DNA of 38,600 bases from Cytophagales bacterium. Lineage in GTDB: Bacteria > Bacteroidota > Bacteroidia > Cytophagales > Cyclobacteriaceae. The notes below the pieces were generated by a model. That model was given only the letters and a program-made list of their open reading frames with translations, was not told the origin of the DNA and did not search any database. This document shows, in pieces, positions 9,607 through 18,771 of the stretch; position 1 is the stretch's first letter, and each line of letters begins with the position of its first letter. The stretch spans positions 1 to 38,600 of the forward strand of contig DNTA01000158.1 of the NCBI GenBank assembly GCA_003500135.1. Reading direction: 5' to 3'. The translations under genes were made by a program, and so were the position numbers.

Positions 9607-10050
9607 TCATTTCTTTTTTATATAAATGACCTTATCCACCTCGGCAATAACTTCTCCTTCCTTATTTTTGACTTCTGTTTTAAAGTGGAAATCTTTCTTT
9701 CCCAGTTCATCCACTTCACTCCTTATTTTAGTCAAAAGGTCATCATCAATTATGAACTCTGCAAAAACGGCGCTCTTACCTGGCTTTCTAAAACGTATCG
9801 TAGCCGCCTTGTCCCAGATTATATATTCTTTTCTAAGGTGGTGAAATAGCATAATCATGTACCATGGATCGCACATCGCAAACAACGATCCCCCAAACTG
9901 AGTGCCTACCAAATTGGCATTTAAAAATCCAAAAGCCAGTTTTACCTTCATATAGGTAAAGTCATTATTGACTTTTTGCAGCCGTATTCCTGCCCCGAAG
10001 AAAGGTGGGTAGAAATTGGCGAGTTTCAACCGCCACTTATATGTATCCAT
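9607..10050 (-). CDS. DUF4442 hotdog-fold protein (thioesterase-like)
   Basis: A 147-residue single hotdog domain. The segment NANLVGTQFGGSLFAMCDPWY (about 44-64) is the central-helix signature of DUF4442, related to acyl-CoA thioesterases such as PaaI/YiiD-C. The C-terminal strands (AEFIIDDD..., FHFKTEVKNKEGEVIAEVDK) complete the fold. Activity on a thioester is inferred, and the natural substrate is unknown. It is soluble and its transcription is convergent with the small lipoprotein gene. Confidence 0.8.
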   Translation of the reverse strand: MDTYKWRLKLANFYPPFFGAGIRLQKVNNDFTYMKVKLAFGFLNANLVGTQFGGSLFAMCDPWYMIMLFHHLRKEYIIWDKAATIRFRKPGKSAVFAEFIIDDDLLTKIRSEVDELGKKDFHFKTEVKNKEGEVIAEVDKVIYIKKK

Positions 10051-10115
10051 TTAGAACCAAAATCGTTGAACAGTATGCTAATCTATAAGTTTAAAACATT
10101 ATAAAAGAGCTAAAA

Positions 10116-10598
10116 ATGAAATTTATCACATATATAGTAGTTACGATCGCAATAGTATGGTTCAGTAGTTGTCAGGCCCAGGACAAAAAGGAAGAAAATA
10201 ATAACCAGTACGAAATTCAAAAATCTGAAGCCCAATGGAAAAAAGAACTGACGCAGGAGGAATACCACGTATTGCGTGAAAAGGGTACGGAAAGGGCTTT
10301 TACCGGCAAATTCAATGATTTTAAGAAAGATGGAGTATTTACCTGTGCCGCTTGCGGTAACGAATTATTCTCTTCTGAAACCAAATATAATTCAGGTTCG
10401 GGTTGGCCCAGTTTTTATCAACCTGTCGGTAAAAAAGCAATTGATGAAAAAGAAGACCGAAGTCTTGGTATGGTCAGAACTGAGGTATTATGTGCAAAAT
10501 GTGGTGGCCATTTAGGTCATGTTTTTGAAGATGGCCCCCAGCCTACCGGATTGAGGTACTGTATTAATTCAGTGGCAATGGATTTCAAAGAGGAATGA
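10116..10598 (+). CDS. msrB: Lipoprotein peptide-methionine (R)-S-oxide reductase MsrB
   Basis: A 160-residue MsrB that reduces methionine-R-sulfoxide in proteins. The lipobox FSSC with Cys19 predicts an exported, lipid-anchored enzyme acting in the envelope. The zinc-binding pairs are Cys77/Cys80 (CAAC) and Cys126/Cys129 (CAKC). The catalytic Cys149 lies in [14 protein letters not shown] (94-100) and GGHLGHVF are further signatures. It contains no MsrA domain. A separate resolving cysteine is not evident, so an external reductant such as thioredoxin-like proteins is likely. Confidence 0.95.
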   Translation: MKFITYIVVTIAIVWFSSCQAQDKKEENNNQYEIQKSEAQWKKELTQEEYHVLREKGTERAFTGKFNDFKKDGVFTCAACGNELFSSETKYNSGSGWPSFYQPVGKKAIDEKEDRSLGMVRTEVLCAKCGGHLGHVFEDGPQPTGLRYCINSVAMDFKEE

Positions 10599-10604
10599 AT
10601 GAAT

Positions 10605-10998
10605 TTAATTGACCATTTTCCTTCCCCTTCGAATATCTTTTTGAGGTGACAAAGTATACAAGTATGTAACCACTGGCAATGCGCCCAAATATATTTCTTG
10701 TTTATCAAATTTGATAATACGTTCCAACACCAACCTTCCCCTTACATCAATCAATAAAAAGTGAGCGGGAAACTCATTGTTGGTCTGTGATACTACATTG
10801 AGGATTTTTGTGTTAAAAATTGGATTGGGAAATAGAATAAATTCGAAAAGAGGAGCATTCATCACCTCATTTGAAGTGAATTCCGTTTTTTGCCCGTTTA
10901 CAAAAGATAAAACAACGCAATATTGATTTAGACCTTTTTCTGGATTCTCATCCAATATTTGTGATTTAGTTCAGTAGTGCCAGGAAAATTTGACGGCT
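10605..10998 (-). pseudogene. Remnant of a secreted protein with a type IX secretion C-terminal sorting domain
   Basis: The intact part (10605-10955) reads as the C-terminal end of a type IX secretion cargo. It has a GLNQYCVVLSF strand, then the type A sorting tail with FPNP, the LLIDVRGRLVLE strand, a YLGALPVVTYLYTL strand and a basic end. Upstream the frame is closed by TGA at 10971-10973, but the residues before that stop (about 10974-10998, KFSWHY) still resemble the usual pre-tail sequence. The catalytic or adhesive body of the protein is absent. Without a signal peptide the piece cannot be exported, so I treat it as a pseudogene rather than a 116-residue protein. Confidence 0.7.
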
Positions 10999-11076
10999 AA
11001 TAAGTATAGTTATTCTATTGGGATTTTGTTGTGTTAAACTGAAACTGAAGCAGGTTCTGCCGGGCAGCAAGCTACC

Positions 11077-11298
11077 ATGGATTGGTTCAACCGTTCCTAC
11101 AGCTGTGGTTCCGGTGGATCAGAAGGATCGGGTAGCATAGGTGCCGTAGGAATACCCGGAATATTATATTACGATGCCAACAGCATTATGAATGCACGCT
11201 TCAGCACATCTGCAACCGGTGAATTTTCTTACTACGATAAAGTTGCCCTTGATTATTTGTATGAATCATTGAAGCCTGGAATACGATTTATTCTATAG
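11077..11298 (+). pseudogene. C-terminal fragment of an M57-type (HEIGH) metallopeptidase
   Basis: The 73-residue reading frame matches the end of M57 dual-action HEIGH metallopeptidases. It has DWFNRSYSCG, an IPG turn, DANSIMNARF and YYDKVALDYLY, which in full-length proteins follow the zinc motif. The HEIGH zinc helix and the whole N-terminal region are missing: the frame opens only at about 11038 and reads unrelated residues before the ATG. No ribosome-binding site is seen. It is a dead fragment of a secreted protease, adjacent to the sorting-tail remnant on the other strand. Confidence 0.65.
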
Positions 11299-11471
11299 CC
11301 GGGCTTATAAATAGGTCTCCCTGTTTTGTTTCAATTTAATCATTTACCGAATCAGGTAGAGATACTCTTTTGATTGCTATATCCTCACATAATCAACCTC
11401 CAGTCTTTTCAATTGTAGCGTAAACCCTTCTCAATTAATTATTTGTACTAAAAGCTAAGTATGTTTGACAT

Positions 11472-11672
11472 AAAAGCCGGCCGGGTTTCATGTGTTACAT
11501 ACGTACCCTACTATCATAGACATACTATCCCTTCACCAAAAAGCCGGCCGGGTTTTGGTTATGACATACGTACCCCATACCCCTTGACATACGTAGCTTA
11601 TGGTCAAAAGCCGGCCGGCTTTTGTTCTAATCATACGTATGACAGATATGGTATCATAAAATTCAAATAACT
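11472..11672. repeat. Three-unit 67-bp tandem repeat carrying two kinds of palindrome
   Basis: Units begin at 11472, 11539 and 11606, exactly 67 bp apart. Each starts with AAAAGCCGGCCGG(G/G/C)TTT; the third is a perfect 18-bp palindrome (11606-11623). At offset 25 in every unit is ACATACGTA or TCATACGTA (11497, 11564, 11631). The third copy is the perfect palindrome TCATACGTATGA (11631-11642). Units 1 and 2 also share GACATAC at 11519 and 11586, again 67 bp apart. The period is not a multiple of three, so the 69-codon reading frame across it is not coding. The GC-rich palindromes stand out from AT-rich surroundings. The stretch 11299-11471 before the array shows nothing recognisable. Confidence 0.9.
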
Positions 11673-11682
11673 AATTGATAGG

Positions 11683-11719
11683 TTACCTGGAAAAAGGAAA
11701 ATAGTATTACTCCAGGTAA
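11683..11719. repeat. Inverted repeat between the tandem array and the GH3 gene
   Basis: TTACCTGGA (11683-11691) and TCCAGGTAA (11711-11719) are perfect 9-bp inverted repeats around a 19-bp centre. It lies 64 bp past the stop of the leftward GH3 fusion gene, so it may fold at that transcript's 3' end. No T tract follows, so calling it a terminator is not justified. Confidence 0.55.
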
Positions 11720-11782
11720 AACAATAAAACACATTATTTGAGGTAAATAATTTAAGATGTCGTTTGTGATATATCCTGAGTT

Positions 11783-14731
11783 TCACAACCCTACACCAAA
11801 GCTTTCATAAAACAACTGCTGAATGTCTGTTCTTGTATTGAGTTGAAAGAGCTTTTTGTTTTCCCTGGTAGGATAAACACGATTAGATAAGAAAATATAT
11901 ACAAAATTATACTCAGGGTCGACCCATGCAAATGTGCCTGTAAAGCCGGAATGACCAAAACTTTTTTGACTTACTGAAACCGCTGTGTTTCCATTTTGAT
12001 GTGGATCTGGCAACGGTCGATCAAAACCCAAGCCCCTTCTGTTATCATCCTCACAAAATTGACAAGACGTAAAGCCGGCAATTGTAGCGCTATCTAAATA
12101 GTGTTTCCCTCCATAAGTACCGTTCAACAGGTACATTTGCATGAGTTTGGCCAGGTCATTTGCATTGGAAAACAATCCGGCATTTGACGACATACCCTGC
12201 ATTAATGCTGCTCCTTCATCATGCACCGTACCATGGATCAATTGCTTTCTGAAAAGAGAATCGTATTCTGTTGGTATAACCTGATTTAGTGAATACTGAT
12301 CAAGAGGGAAATAAGTTAAACGACTGGCTCCCAAAGGCCTGTAAAAGTTTTGATCGATATAGGACCAGTAAGGTTCCTTGCTCAGGCAACGGATAAGTTC
12401 TGGATAAAGGTAAAATGACAACCCAGAGTATTTATAGGTTTTTTCATCCAGGGGCCTGTTTCTGATGCTTTTGTATACCTTTTTGTTAAATTTTCTGTGT
12501 GCATACAGGTTATCCGCTATTTTGTGGGGAAATCTTCTGGAACTATCTTCTTTAAAAGTAAACCACTTATACTTGCCATTTTTTCGTCTGGCTTCTTTCC
12601 AAAATGGTATCCATGGATATAACCCGGCCTGATGCGCGAGGGCTTCACGGATGGTAACCTCTTTAAATGATTTTCGATTGAAATACGGCATATAATCGCC
12701 AAATGTTCCATCAATGTCCAGAAGACCATCTTCGTATAATTTCATAATACCCGGTAAAGCTCCGGCTATTTTTGTGATAGAGGCTATATCGTATAAATCT
12801 GAGTTATTTACTTTCTGTATCGAATCATATGTGTGATAACCATAAGACTTTTGAAAAAAAACCACACCGTCTTTTAGCGCCAGAACCTGACAGCCGGGTG
12901 TGGCTTTTTCCTTAATGGCTTCTGCTACTTTTTCATCCACCTTAGTAAAATAATCTGTATTCACACCCACGCTTAGAGCAGACTGGTATGAAATACGACC
13001 CAGGTTTTTTGTAGTAACCCCCTGTCCTACAGTAAAATGTTTGCCACAAGTTACTGGTAACCGGCCTTTTGCTGAAAGGGCACCATATATTACTTGTGCG
13101 GCCACTTTTTTGGCGACCTCAAGTTCCTGGTAAGTAACTAATACACCTCCAGCTAAATTGATATTAGGCAAATGCCGAAAAAGGTAGGGATTCCCATGCA
13201 GTACCACAATTGACCTGGCATCGAGAGAATTATCAATCCAATTCAAAACTTCTTTTGAAGCGCCGAATTGATTTCCCGGATATACATTCAACCCGGAAAT
13301 AGACCACACCACAAGATCATAAGCTACGATTTGTGACGATATGTCATCCAGCTGGGCTTTAGTGGCATTATGTGGAAGTTTGAATACCTCAGATGGCGCA
13401 TAGTTCAGCATCATTTTGGAAAATTCCGATTGGCTGGTATCGCCAACCTGAATAATGGCGGTCTTTTGTTCTAGGTCTGCTACGGGTATATTATCATTTT
13501 TAAGACAGGTAATAGACGCAATACTTAATTGTTCTACCAGGTATTCATCTTTTTCCAAATTTAAATCACCAATAGCATTCGCCGTGTCTACTCTGTGGTT
13601 ATCGAAAAGTCCCAACCAATATTTGGCAGCTAATATTTTTCGGCAACTTCGGTCTATCCTTTCTTCACTTAGCACACCAATCTTCAAGGCATTTTTTATT
13701 TGTTGAATGGCAAAACCAACATCCTCTGAAAAAAGCAATACATCATTACCGGCTAGCAGGGCTTTAACTTCAAGCATACCTGGTTCAACAAATTCAGTTG
13801 CTCCTTTCATATTTAAGGCATCCGTAAAGATCAAACCTTCGAAATTCAATTCATTCTGAAGAAGTTCACCCGTGATTTTTGTTGAGATGGATGCCGGAGT
13901 TGAAGTACTGTCCAGCACAGGGATACTCATATGGGCCGTCATAATTCCACCTATTCCATTGCTAATGAGTGTTTTAAATGGATACAAGTCTTCAAGATTT
14001 ATCTCCTGCATAGAACGATTAATGACTGGAAGCCCTAGATGAGAATCAACATCGGTATCACCGTGGCCGGGAAAATGTTTGGCAACAGCAAGTATGCCAT
14101 TTTTTTGTAAAGAATGGGATAGCAAAAATGATTTCCATGCCACATCTCCTGTTTTTTCACCAAAAGATCGAAAATTGATAACTGGATTTTCAGGGTTTGA
14201 ATTCACATCGGCAACCGGTGAAAAGTTGATATGGACACCCAATCTTTTCAACTGCCGGGCCATTGAGTTTCCGGTCTCCATTATTAAACTGTCATCTTCG
14301 ACTGCTCCGAGCGTCATTTGATAGGGAAGCCTTATGGTACTATCCAGCCGCATTTTGGGACCCCATTCAGCATCCATGGCCACCATCAGGGGCGCTTCAG
14401 ATATTTCCTGCAACTGATTCACCATTTGAATATGCCTTACCGGACCACCCTGCATAGCTATTACACCTCCAATCTGCCATTTTTTAATATCTTCCAGTAA
14501 TTTTTTCAAATACATACTATCCCGATTACTATAAGCAGGCGCCATAAAAAGCTGCCCTATTTTTTGATCTAAATCAAGATTGAGCATGACTGAATCGACC
14601 AAAGGGTGATTAAGATATTTTATCATAGGCGGATCAAAAGGTTGATCCTGAGATTTGCTAATTTGAACTTCGGCAAAGAAGAGCAAAACAACCATTAGTA
14701 TTTTCAATGTGCTATTGAAAAACTTCGCCAT
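11783..14731 (-). CDS. GH3 beta-N-acetylglucosaminidase fused to a beta-lactamase-type serine hydrolase
   Basis: A 982-residue exported fusion. A signal peptide (residues 1-28) precedes a GH3 barrel (about 55-390) with the NagZ-like motif KHFPGHGDTD (218-227) and DSHLGLP. The catalytic nucleophile is Asp304 in FTDALNMKGA. A GH3 C-like linker domain follows. A class C beta-lactamase/PBP-like domain runs from about 610 to 980 with Ser651-x-x-Lys654, Tyr768-Ser-Gly and His927-Ser-Gly. This architecture is known in Bacteroidota. The likely substrate is peptidoglycan or muropeptides: the GH3 part for GlcNAc-MurNAc linkages, the serine domain for peptide or ester bonds. I chose the ATG at 14731, where the signal peptide begins, over 14764. 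It is divergent from the PBP4-like gene. Confidence 0.92.
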   Translation of the reverse strand: MAKFFNSTLKILMVVLLFFAEVQISKSQDQPFDPPMIKYLNHPLVDSVMLNLDLDQKIGQLFMAPAYSNRDSMYLKKLLEDIKKWQIGGVIAMQGGPVRHIQMVNQLQEISEAPLMVAMDAEWGPKMRLDSTIRLPYQMTLGAVEDDSLIMETGNSMARQLKRLGVHINFSPVADVNSNPENPVINFRSFGEKTGDVAWKSFLLSHSLQKNGILAVAKHFPGHGDTDVDSHLGLPVINRSMQEINLEDLYPFKTLISNGIGGIMTAHMSIPVLDSTSTPASISTKITGELLQNELNFEGLIFTDALNMKGATEFVEPGMLEVKALLAGNDVLLFSEDVGFAIQQIKNALKIGVLSEERIDRSCRKILAAKYWLGLFDNHRVDTANAIGDLNLEKDEYLVEQLSIASITCLKNDNIPVADLEQKTAIIQVGDTSQSEFSKMMLNYAPSEVFKLPHNATKAQLDDISSQIVAYDLVVWSISGLNVYPGNQFGASKEVLNWIDNSLDARSIVVLHGNPYLFRHLPNINLAGGVLVTYQELEVAKKVAAQVIYGALSAKGRLPVTCGKHFTVGQGVTTKNLGRISYQSALSVGVNTDYFTKVDEKVAEAIKEKATPGCQVLALKDGVVFFQKSYGYHTYDSIQKVNNSDLYDIASITKIAGALPGIMKLYEDGLLDIDGTFGDYMPYFNRKSFKEVTIREALAHQAGLYPWIPFWKEARRKNGKYKWFTFKEDSSRRFPHKIADNLYAHRKFNKKVYKSIRNRPLDEKTYKYSGLSFYLYPELIRCLSKEPYWSYIDQNFYRPLGASRLTYFPLDQYSLNQVIPTEYDSLFRKQLIHGTVHDEGAALMQGMSSNAGLFSNANDLAKLMQMYLLNGTYGGKHYLDSATIAGFTSCQFCEDDNRRGLGFDRPLPDPHQNGNTAVSVSQKSFGHSGFTGTFAWVDPEYNFVYIFLSNRVYPTRENKKLFQLNTRTDIQQLFYESFGVGL

Positions 14732-14809
14732 AATTGCAGATTGTTTCAGTTGTAGAAAAACCATTTATATTTCGAGTCAGCATTAACGAATTGCTATATT
14801 AAGGAATCT

Positions 14810-16114
14810 ATGAAGAAATCGTATTTTTTGATCGCGATATTTCTTGTGGCTCAGCTTTTGGTATACCCTAAAGAGTTAAGTGCACAAAAACGCAAATTAA
14901 CACGGTACATTCATGCAATTCAGGACAGTCTGAATTCACATATGGGCGTAGTACTTTATGACATTACAAAAGAGAAGACCGTTTATTCACTTAATGAGCG
15001 AAAGGCATTTACTCCGGCCTCCAATGTAAAACTGCTTACCTATCTGGCCACAATGCATCATTTAACTGACAGTATTCCTGCTTTTCAATACATGAATAGG
15101 AATGACACCATTTATTTTACTTCTACAGGAGATCCTTCTTTCTTGAACCCTCTTTTTCAAGGTCAGTTTCCACCCAATTTCATGAATGATACGAGTTGTA
15201 CCTTGGTATATGTACCCGATACTTTGTATGACTTTTCATACGGAAAAGGATGGATGTGGGATGATTTCACCTACTACTTTTCTGCTCAAAAATCAGCCGC
15301 TCCGATTTATGGTAATTTATATACGGTGAAAAAGGATTCTACGGGAAATATGCACTTCTCACCAGGATATTTCGTTCCCCATACGGCAATTACCAAAACG
15401 CTTGAACCAACAAAAATTGTAAGACATGCCTACGAAAACTCGTTTAAGCTCAATATTAACCCTGATGATAATGAATTCGAAGTGAGCACTCCTTTTTTAT
15501 ACCACGATTCAGTTTTTACGGCTATCCTCTCAGAAGTCATTGGCGAAAACGTCTATTTGCAACAAAGCGCTCCACTGCCCCTGCAAAAAACTACTTACAG
15601 TTTTCCAAAAGACAGCCTGATAATTAAGCTTTTACATGATAGTGATAACCTTATTGCCGAACAGTTATTGTTAATGATAAGTAAAAAAATCACTGATTCC
15701 CTGAAGACAGAGGCGGGAATAACAGCACTTGAAAACAGTGTTTTTCACGATATTAGTAAAGATATTAAATGGGTTGACGGTTCAGGTTTATCACGATATA
15801 ACCTGTTATCACCATGGGCTATTCTTTTTGTGCTAAAGAAAATCTATAAAGAAGTGCCTGAGTCAATCTGGAAAAATCATTTCCCACAGGTTGGTAAAGA
15901 AGGTACTTTGAAACAAATGTTTGATCAAGAGCCCTTACAAATTTACGCAAAAAGCGGCTCTATGAGCGGCGTTTACAATTTAAGCGGCTTTTTATATACT
16001 AAAAAAGGAAATTTATTGCTATTTAGTATTTTAAATAATCATTTTGTGGTTTCGTCTAAAGAGGCTCGGAAATCCACAGAAGGCTTACTGAAATATATTA
16101 TAGATAAATACTAA
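14810..16114 (+). CDS. dacB: PBP4-like D-alanyl-D-alanine carboxypeptidase/endopeptidase (peptidase S13)
   Basis: A 434-residue exported serine peptidase of the penicillin-binding fold that trims or cleaves peptidoglycan peptide stems. The signal peptide ends near residue 25 (ELSAQ). Catalytic motifs are Ser71-x-x-Lys74 (PASNVK), DGSGLSRYN (323-331) and Lys381-Ser-Gly (YAKSGSMSG). It is shorter than E. coli PBP4, so the inserted domains are probably reduced. Its stop codon shares one base with the ATG of the next gene (TAATG at 16112-16116), implying translational coupling. The divergent neighbour is a predicted muropeptide hydrolase, which supports a cell-wall role. Confidence 0.9.
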   Translation: MKKSYFLIAIFLVAQLLVYPKELSAQKRKLTRYIHAIQDSLNSHMGVVLYDITKEKTVYSLNERKAFTPASNVKLLTYLATMHHLTDSIPAFQYMNRNDTIYFTSTGDPSFLNPLFQGQFPPNFMNDTSCTLVYVPDTLYDFSYGKGWMWDDFTYYFSAQKSAAPIYGNLYTVKKDSTGNMHFSPGYFVPHTAITKTLEPTKIVRHAYENSFKLNINPDDNEFEVSTPFLYHDSVFTAILSEVIGENVYLQQSAPLPLQKTTYSFPKDSLIIKLLHDSDNLIAEQLLLMISKKITDSLKTEAGITALENSVFHDISKDIKWVDGSGLSRYNLLSPWAILFVLKKIYKEVPESIWKNHFPQVGKEGTLKQMFDQEPLQIYAKSGSMSGVYNLSGFLYTKKGNLLLFSILNNHFVVSSKEARKSTEGLLKYIIDKY

Positions 16115-16773
16115 TGAAAAAAACGATATTTACCGGCCTGATTGTATTATACTGCCTTGCACCTCTTTTGGCGCAAGAGGGTATTAAAATTGCAAAGCTT
16201 AAATACAATGGTGGAGGTGATTGGTATGCCAATAAAACAGCCCTACCCAACCTGATCGAGTTTTGTAATCAAAACCTGAACATGAGATTGGCGCCTGAGG
16301 AAGAAATTGTGGAAGTTGGCAGCCCTGAGTTATTCTCCTATCCTTATGTATATATGACCGGACATGGAAATGTGGTTTTTTCACAACAGGAAGCTGAAAA
16401 TCTGAGGCAATACCTCATGTCGGGAGGCTTTCTTCATATAGATGACAACTATGGCCTTGATCAGTTTATCAGGGTAGAAATGAAAAAAGTATTTCCCGAC
16501 CTCGATTTCGTGGAGTTACCTTTTGACCACCCTATCTACCATCAAAAATACGATTTCAATGAAGGTTTACCCAAGGTGCACGAGCACGATGGCAAACCAC
16601 CACTGGGGCTTGGAATAATATACAATGGACGGCTTGTTTGCTTTTATTCCTATGAAAGTGATCTCGGCAATGGCTGGGAAGATCAACAAATCTACAATGA
16701 CCCCGAATCGATACGCCTGGAAGCTTTGAAAGCAGGCGCCAATATCATTTCTTATGCATTTACTCAGTATTGA
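16114..16773 (+). CDS. Exported DUF4159 protein
   Basis: A 219-residue protein with a signal peptide ending near LLAQ (residue 21). The rest is a single DUF4159 domain with a class-I glutamine-amidotransferase-like Rossmann look: KYNGGGDWYANKTALPNL, YMTGHGNVVFS, MSGGFLHIDDNYG and a conserved DHPIYH segment. No enzymatic function has been established for the family that I can name. It is coupled to the carboxypeptidase by a one-base overlap and is followed 17 bp later by a glycosyltransferase, so a role in the envelope is inferred from context. Confidence 0.85.
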   Translation: MKKTIFTGLIVLYCLAPLLAQEGIKIAKLKYNGGGDWYANKTALPNLIEFCNQNLNMRLAPEEEIVEVGSPELFSYPYVYMTGHGNVVFSQQEAENLRQYLMSGGFLHIDDNYGLDQFIRVEMKKVFPDLDFVELPFDHPIYHQKYDFNEGLPKVHEHDGKPPLGLGIIYNGRLVCFYSYESDLGNGWEDQQIYNDPESIRLEALKAGANIISYAFTQY

Positions 16774-16790
16774 ATTAATAGTGCTCCTGA

Positions 16791-18365
16791 ATGAAAACTT
16801 TTTCACCAGCTTTTGAAACACCCTATTCCCGCAAGATCTGGTATCTGATTATCATAGCCACTGCAATACGACTGCTGATCAGTGGGATAATGGAACTTTC
16901 AAATGATGAGGTTTATTACTGGACATACGCACTTTTTCCGGATTTAAGTCATTTCGGCCACCCTCCCATGGTTGGAATTGTCATTTATTTGAGCACCTTC
17001 GGCTTACATCTTGACAATGAACTCTTCGTAAGGCTGGGCTCAGTAATGATGAGTGCATTTAACACATTTATGGCCTATAAAATAGGCGTTAAGCTAAGGA
17101 ATGAGCAAACGGGGTATTTTGCCGCTTTGCTCTACTCCGCGTCAATTTATGCTTCCATACTTGCCGGTACATTTATTATTCCCGACAGTCCGCAGTTGTT
17201 TTTTTGGATGCTCGCCATCTGGTTTTACCTCAATGTTTTTTCAGATGACCTGCCGAATAAAAAAGTATGGTCATTTATGATATTGGGTGGATTGAGCGCC
17301 GCTCTAGCCATTTTGTCTAAATATCATAGTGTATTTATTCTTTCCGGCGTGGGGCTTTATGTATTGATCTTTGATCAAAAGTGGTTAAAGCATCCGGCAT
17401 TTTACCTCTCTGTACTGATCGCCATTGGTGGTGCAGTACCGATTTTAATATGGAACATTCAAAACGAATTCATAAGCTTTACTTTTCACGGAGACCGGGT
17501 TACACCGGCATTACGGCTTCGTCCCGATTATTTTTTCAGAGAAATTGGCGGACAGGTGGCTTATAACAACCCGGTTAATTTCTTCCTGATAGTTATGTCT
17601 TTTGTAGGCATCATAAAGGGCAGAAAGATTCTGGAAAAGAAAATACTTTGGTTTTTTATTCTGACAGGATTACCATTAATCCTTGTTTTCACCGGGTTTT
17701 CGCTATTTAGGGAAACCTTGCCGCATTGGTCAGGTCCGGGTTACCTGCCTTTGATATTCGTTGCCGCGACCTATCTCAATGCGAGATATCAGGATAAAAC
17801 AGCAAAGTTTCAGTGGTCTGGTACACCAAAAGGCCTTCAGACTTCAATTTATTTAATTCTATTTTTATTGATTGTAGCCATTTGGCTCATAAATTTTAGT
17901 CCGCTAAAACTGGGAAAAACAAGTCCCGTTGAAAAATACGGTGAATACGACTTTACGCAAGACATGTATGGTTGGGAACAACTGGGTCAACAGGTCGATA
18001 GTATTGTTTACCGGAATGAATTACCTCAACAAGATTTTATTGGACAAAAGTGGTTTCCGGGTGCGCATGTACACTATTATATTGCCAAAAGGCAAAATGC
18101 CAAAATGTATATGATTGGCGATTTAAAAAGTATACATAAGTATGCCTGGATAAATGCCGATGCCGGCGAGCCGCAAAAAGGTAAATCATACTATCATTTA
18201 GCTGTAAGTAACTATTACAGAGACCCTATTCAGCATTTTACACCATATTTCAGGTCTGTAGAGGTTATTGATACATTAGAAGTGTATAGGGCTGGCAAAC
18301 TGATGCGATATGGATTTTTAATGAACTGCAAGGACTATAACGGCCAATACGATAACCCATTATGA
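16791..18365 (+). CDS. GT39-type membrane glycosyltransferase (PMT/ArnT-like)
   Basis: A 524-residue polytopic membrane protein of the GT-C class that moves a sugar from a polyprenyl-phosphate donor. The first periplasmic loop holds the catalytic-type acidic motif ELSNDEVYYW (about residues 36-45) and the GHPPM segment that follows it. Several hydrophobic helices come next. The C-terminal 150 residues form a soluble domain. Acceptor and sugar are unknown. It lies 10 bp before a GtrA flippase-type gene, the usual partner for polyprenyl-phosphate sugars, which supports a surface glycosylation role. Confidence 0.9.
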   Translation: MKTFSPAFETPYSRKIWYLIIIATAIRLLISGIMELSNDEVYYWTYALFPDLSHFGHPPMVGIVIYLSTFGLHLDNELFVRLGSVMMSAFNTFMAYKIGVKLRNEQTGYFAALLYSASIYASILAGTFIIPDSPQLFFWMLAIWFYLNVFSDDLPNKKVWSFMILGGLSAALAILSKYHSVFILSGVGLYVLIFDQKWLKHPAFYLSVLIAIGGAVPILIWNIQNEFISFTFHGDRVTPALRLRPDYFFREIGGQVAYNNPVNFFLIVMSFVGIIKGRKILEKKILWFFILTGLPLILVFTGFSLFRETLPHWSGPGYLPLIFVAATYLNARYQDKTAKFQWSGTPKGLQTSIYLILFLLIVAIWLINFSPLKLGKTSPVEKYGEYDFTQDMYGWEQLGQQVDSIVYRNELPQQDFIGQKWFPGAHVHYYIAKRQNAKMYMIGDLKSIHKYAWINADAGEPQKGKSYYHLAVSNYYRDPIQHFTPYFRSVEVIDTLEVYRAGKLMRYGFLMNCKDYNGQYDNPL

Positions 18366-18375
18366 AACCCGACCT

Positions 18376-18771
18376 ATGAATTTTACCTTACAATCGTTGA
18401 TTATTAAGTTCTTTAAATTTGGCGCTGTTGGCTTTTCAGGGCTCCTGATAGATTTTGGCTTTACCTATTTTTTTAAAGATGTGTTAAAAAGCAATAAATA
18501 CATTGCCAATAGTATAGGGTTCTCCCTTGCTGCCACTAACAACTATATTTTAAATAGGATTTGGACGTTTAATAGTGCTGACCCTGATATTCTCGCCCAG
18601 TTCCTGAAGTTTTTTGGCATTTCCGTCATAGGGCTTCTTCTTAACAATATGTTTGTTTGGATATTCCACGATAAAATTAAACTCAACTTCTATTTTTCGA
18701 AGCTGATGGCAATAGGCTGTGTTTTATTCTGGAATTTTTTCGCCAACTATATTTACACCTTTACCTCATAA
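18376..18771 (+). CDS. GtrA family membrane protein
   Basis: A 131-residue protein with four predicted transmembrane helices and GtrA signatures: FKFGAVGFSGLLIDFGFTYF, then AATNNYILNRIWTF and the closing FANYIYTF. GtrA proteins are thought to flip polyprenyl-phosphate-linked sugars. It lies between the GT39 enzyme and an SDR gene, sharing one base with the latter's start (TAATG at 18769-18773). Confidence 0.9.
   Translation: MNFTLQSLIIKFFKFGAVGFSGLLIDFGFTYFFKDVLKSNKYIANSIGFSLAATNNYILNRIWTFNSADPDILAQFLKFFGISVIGLLLNNMFVWIFHDKIKLNFYFSKLMAIGCVLFWNFFANYIYTFTS

Noticed and set aside
11606..11623. Reading the AAAAGCCGGCCGGCTTTT palindrome simply as a terminator
   Set aside because: It could fold with a 4-nt loop and T4, but three regularly spaced copies with a second conserved palindrome are not explained by termination. 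Copies 1 and 2 have a mismatch in the stem.
11461..11670. 69-codon reading frame over the 67-bp repeats
   Set aside because: The repeat period is not divisible by three, so the copies fall in different frames. There is no recognisable protein and no ribosome-binding site; the frame is a by-product of the array.
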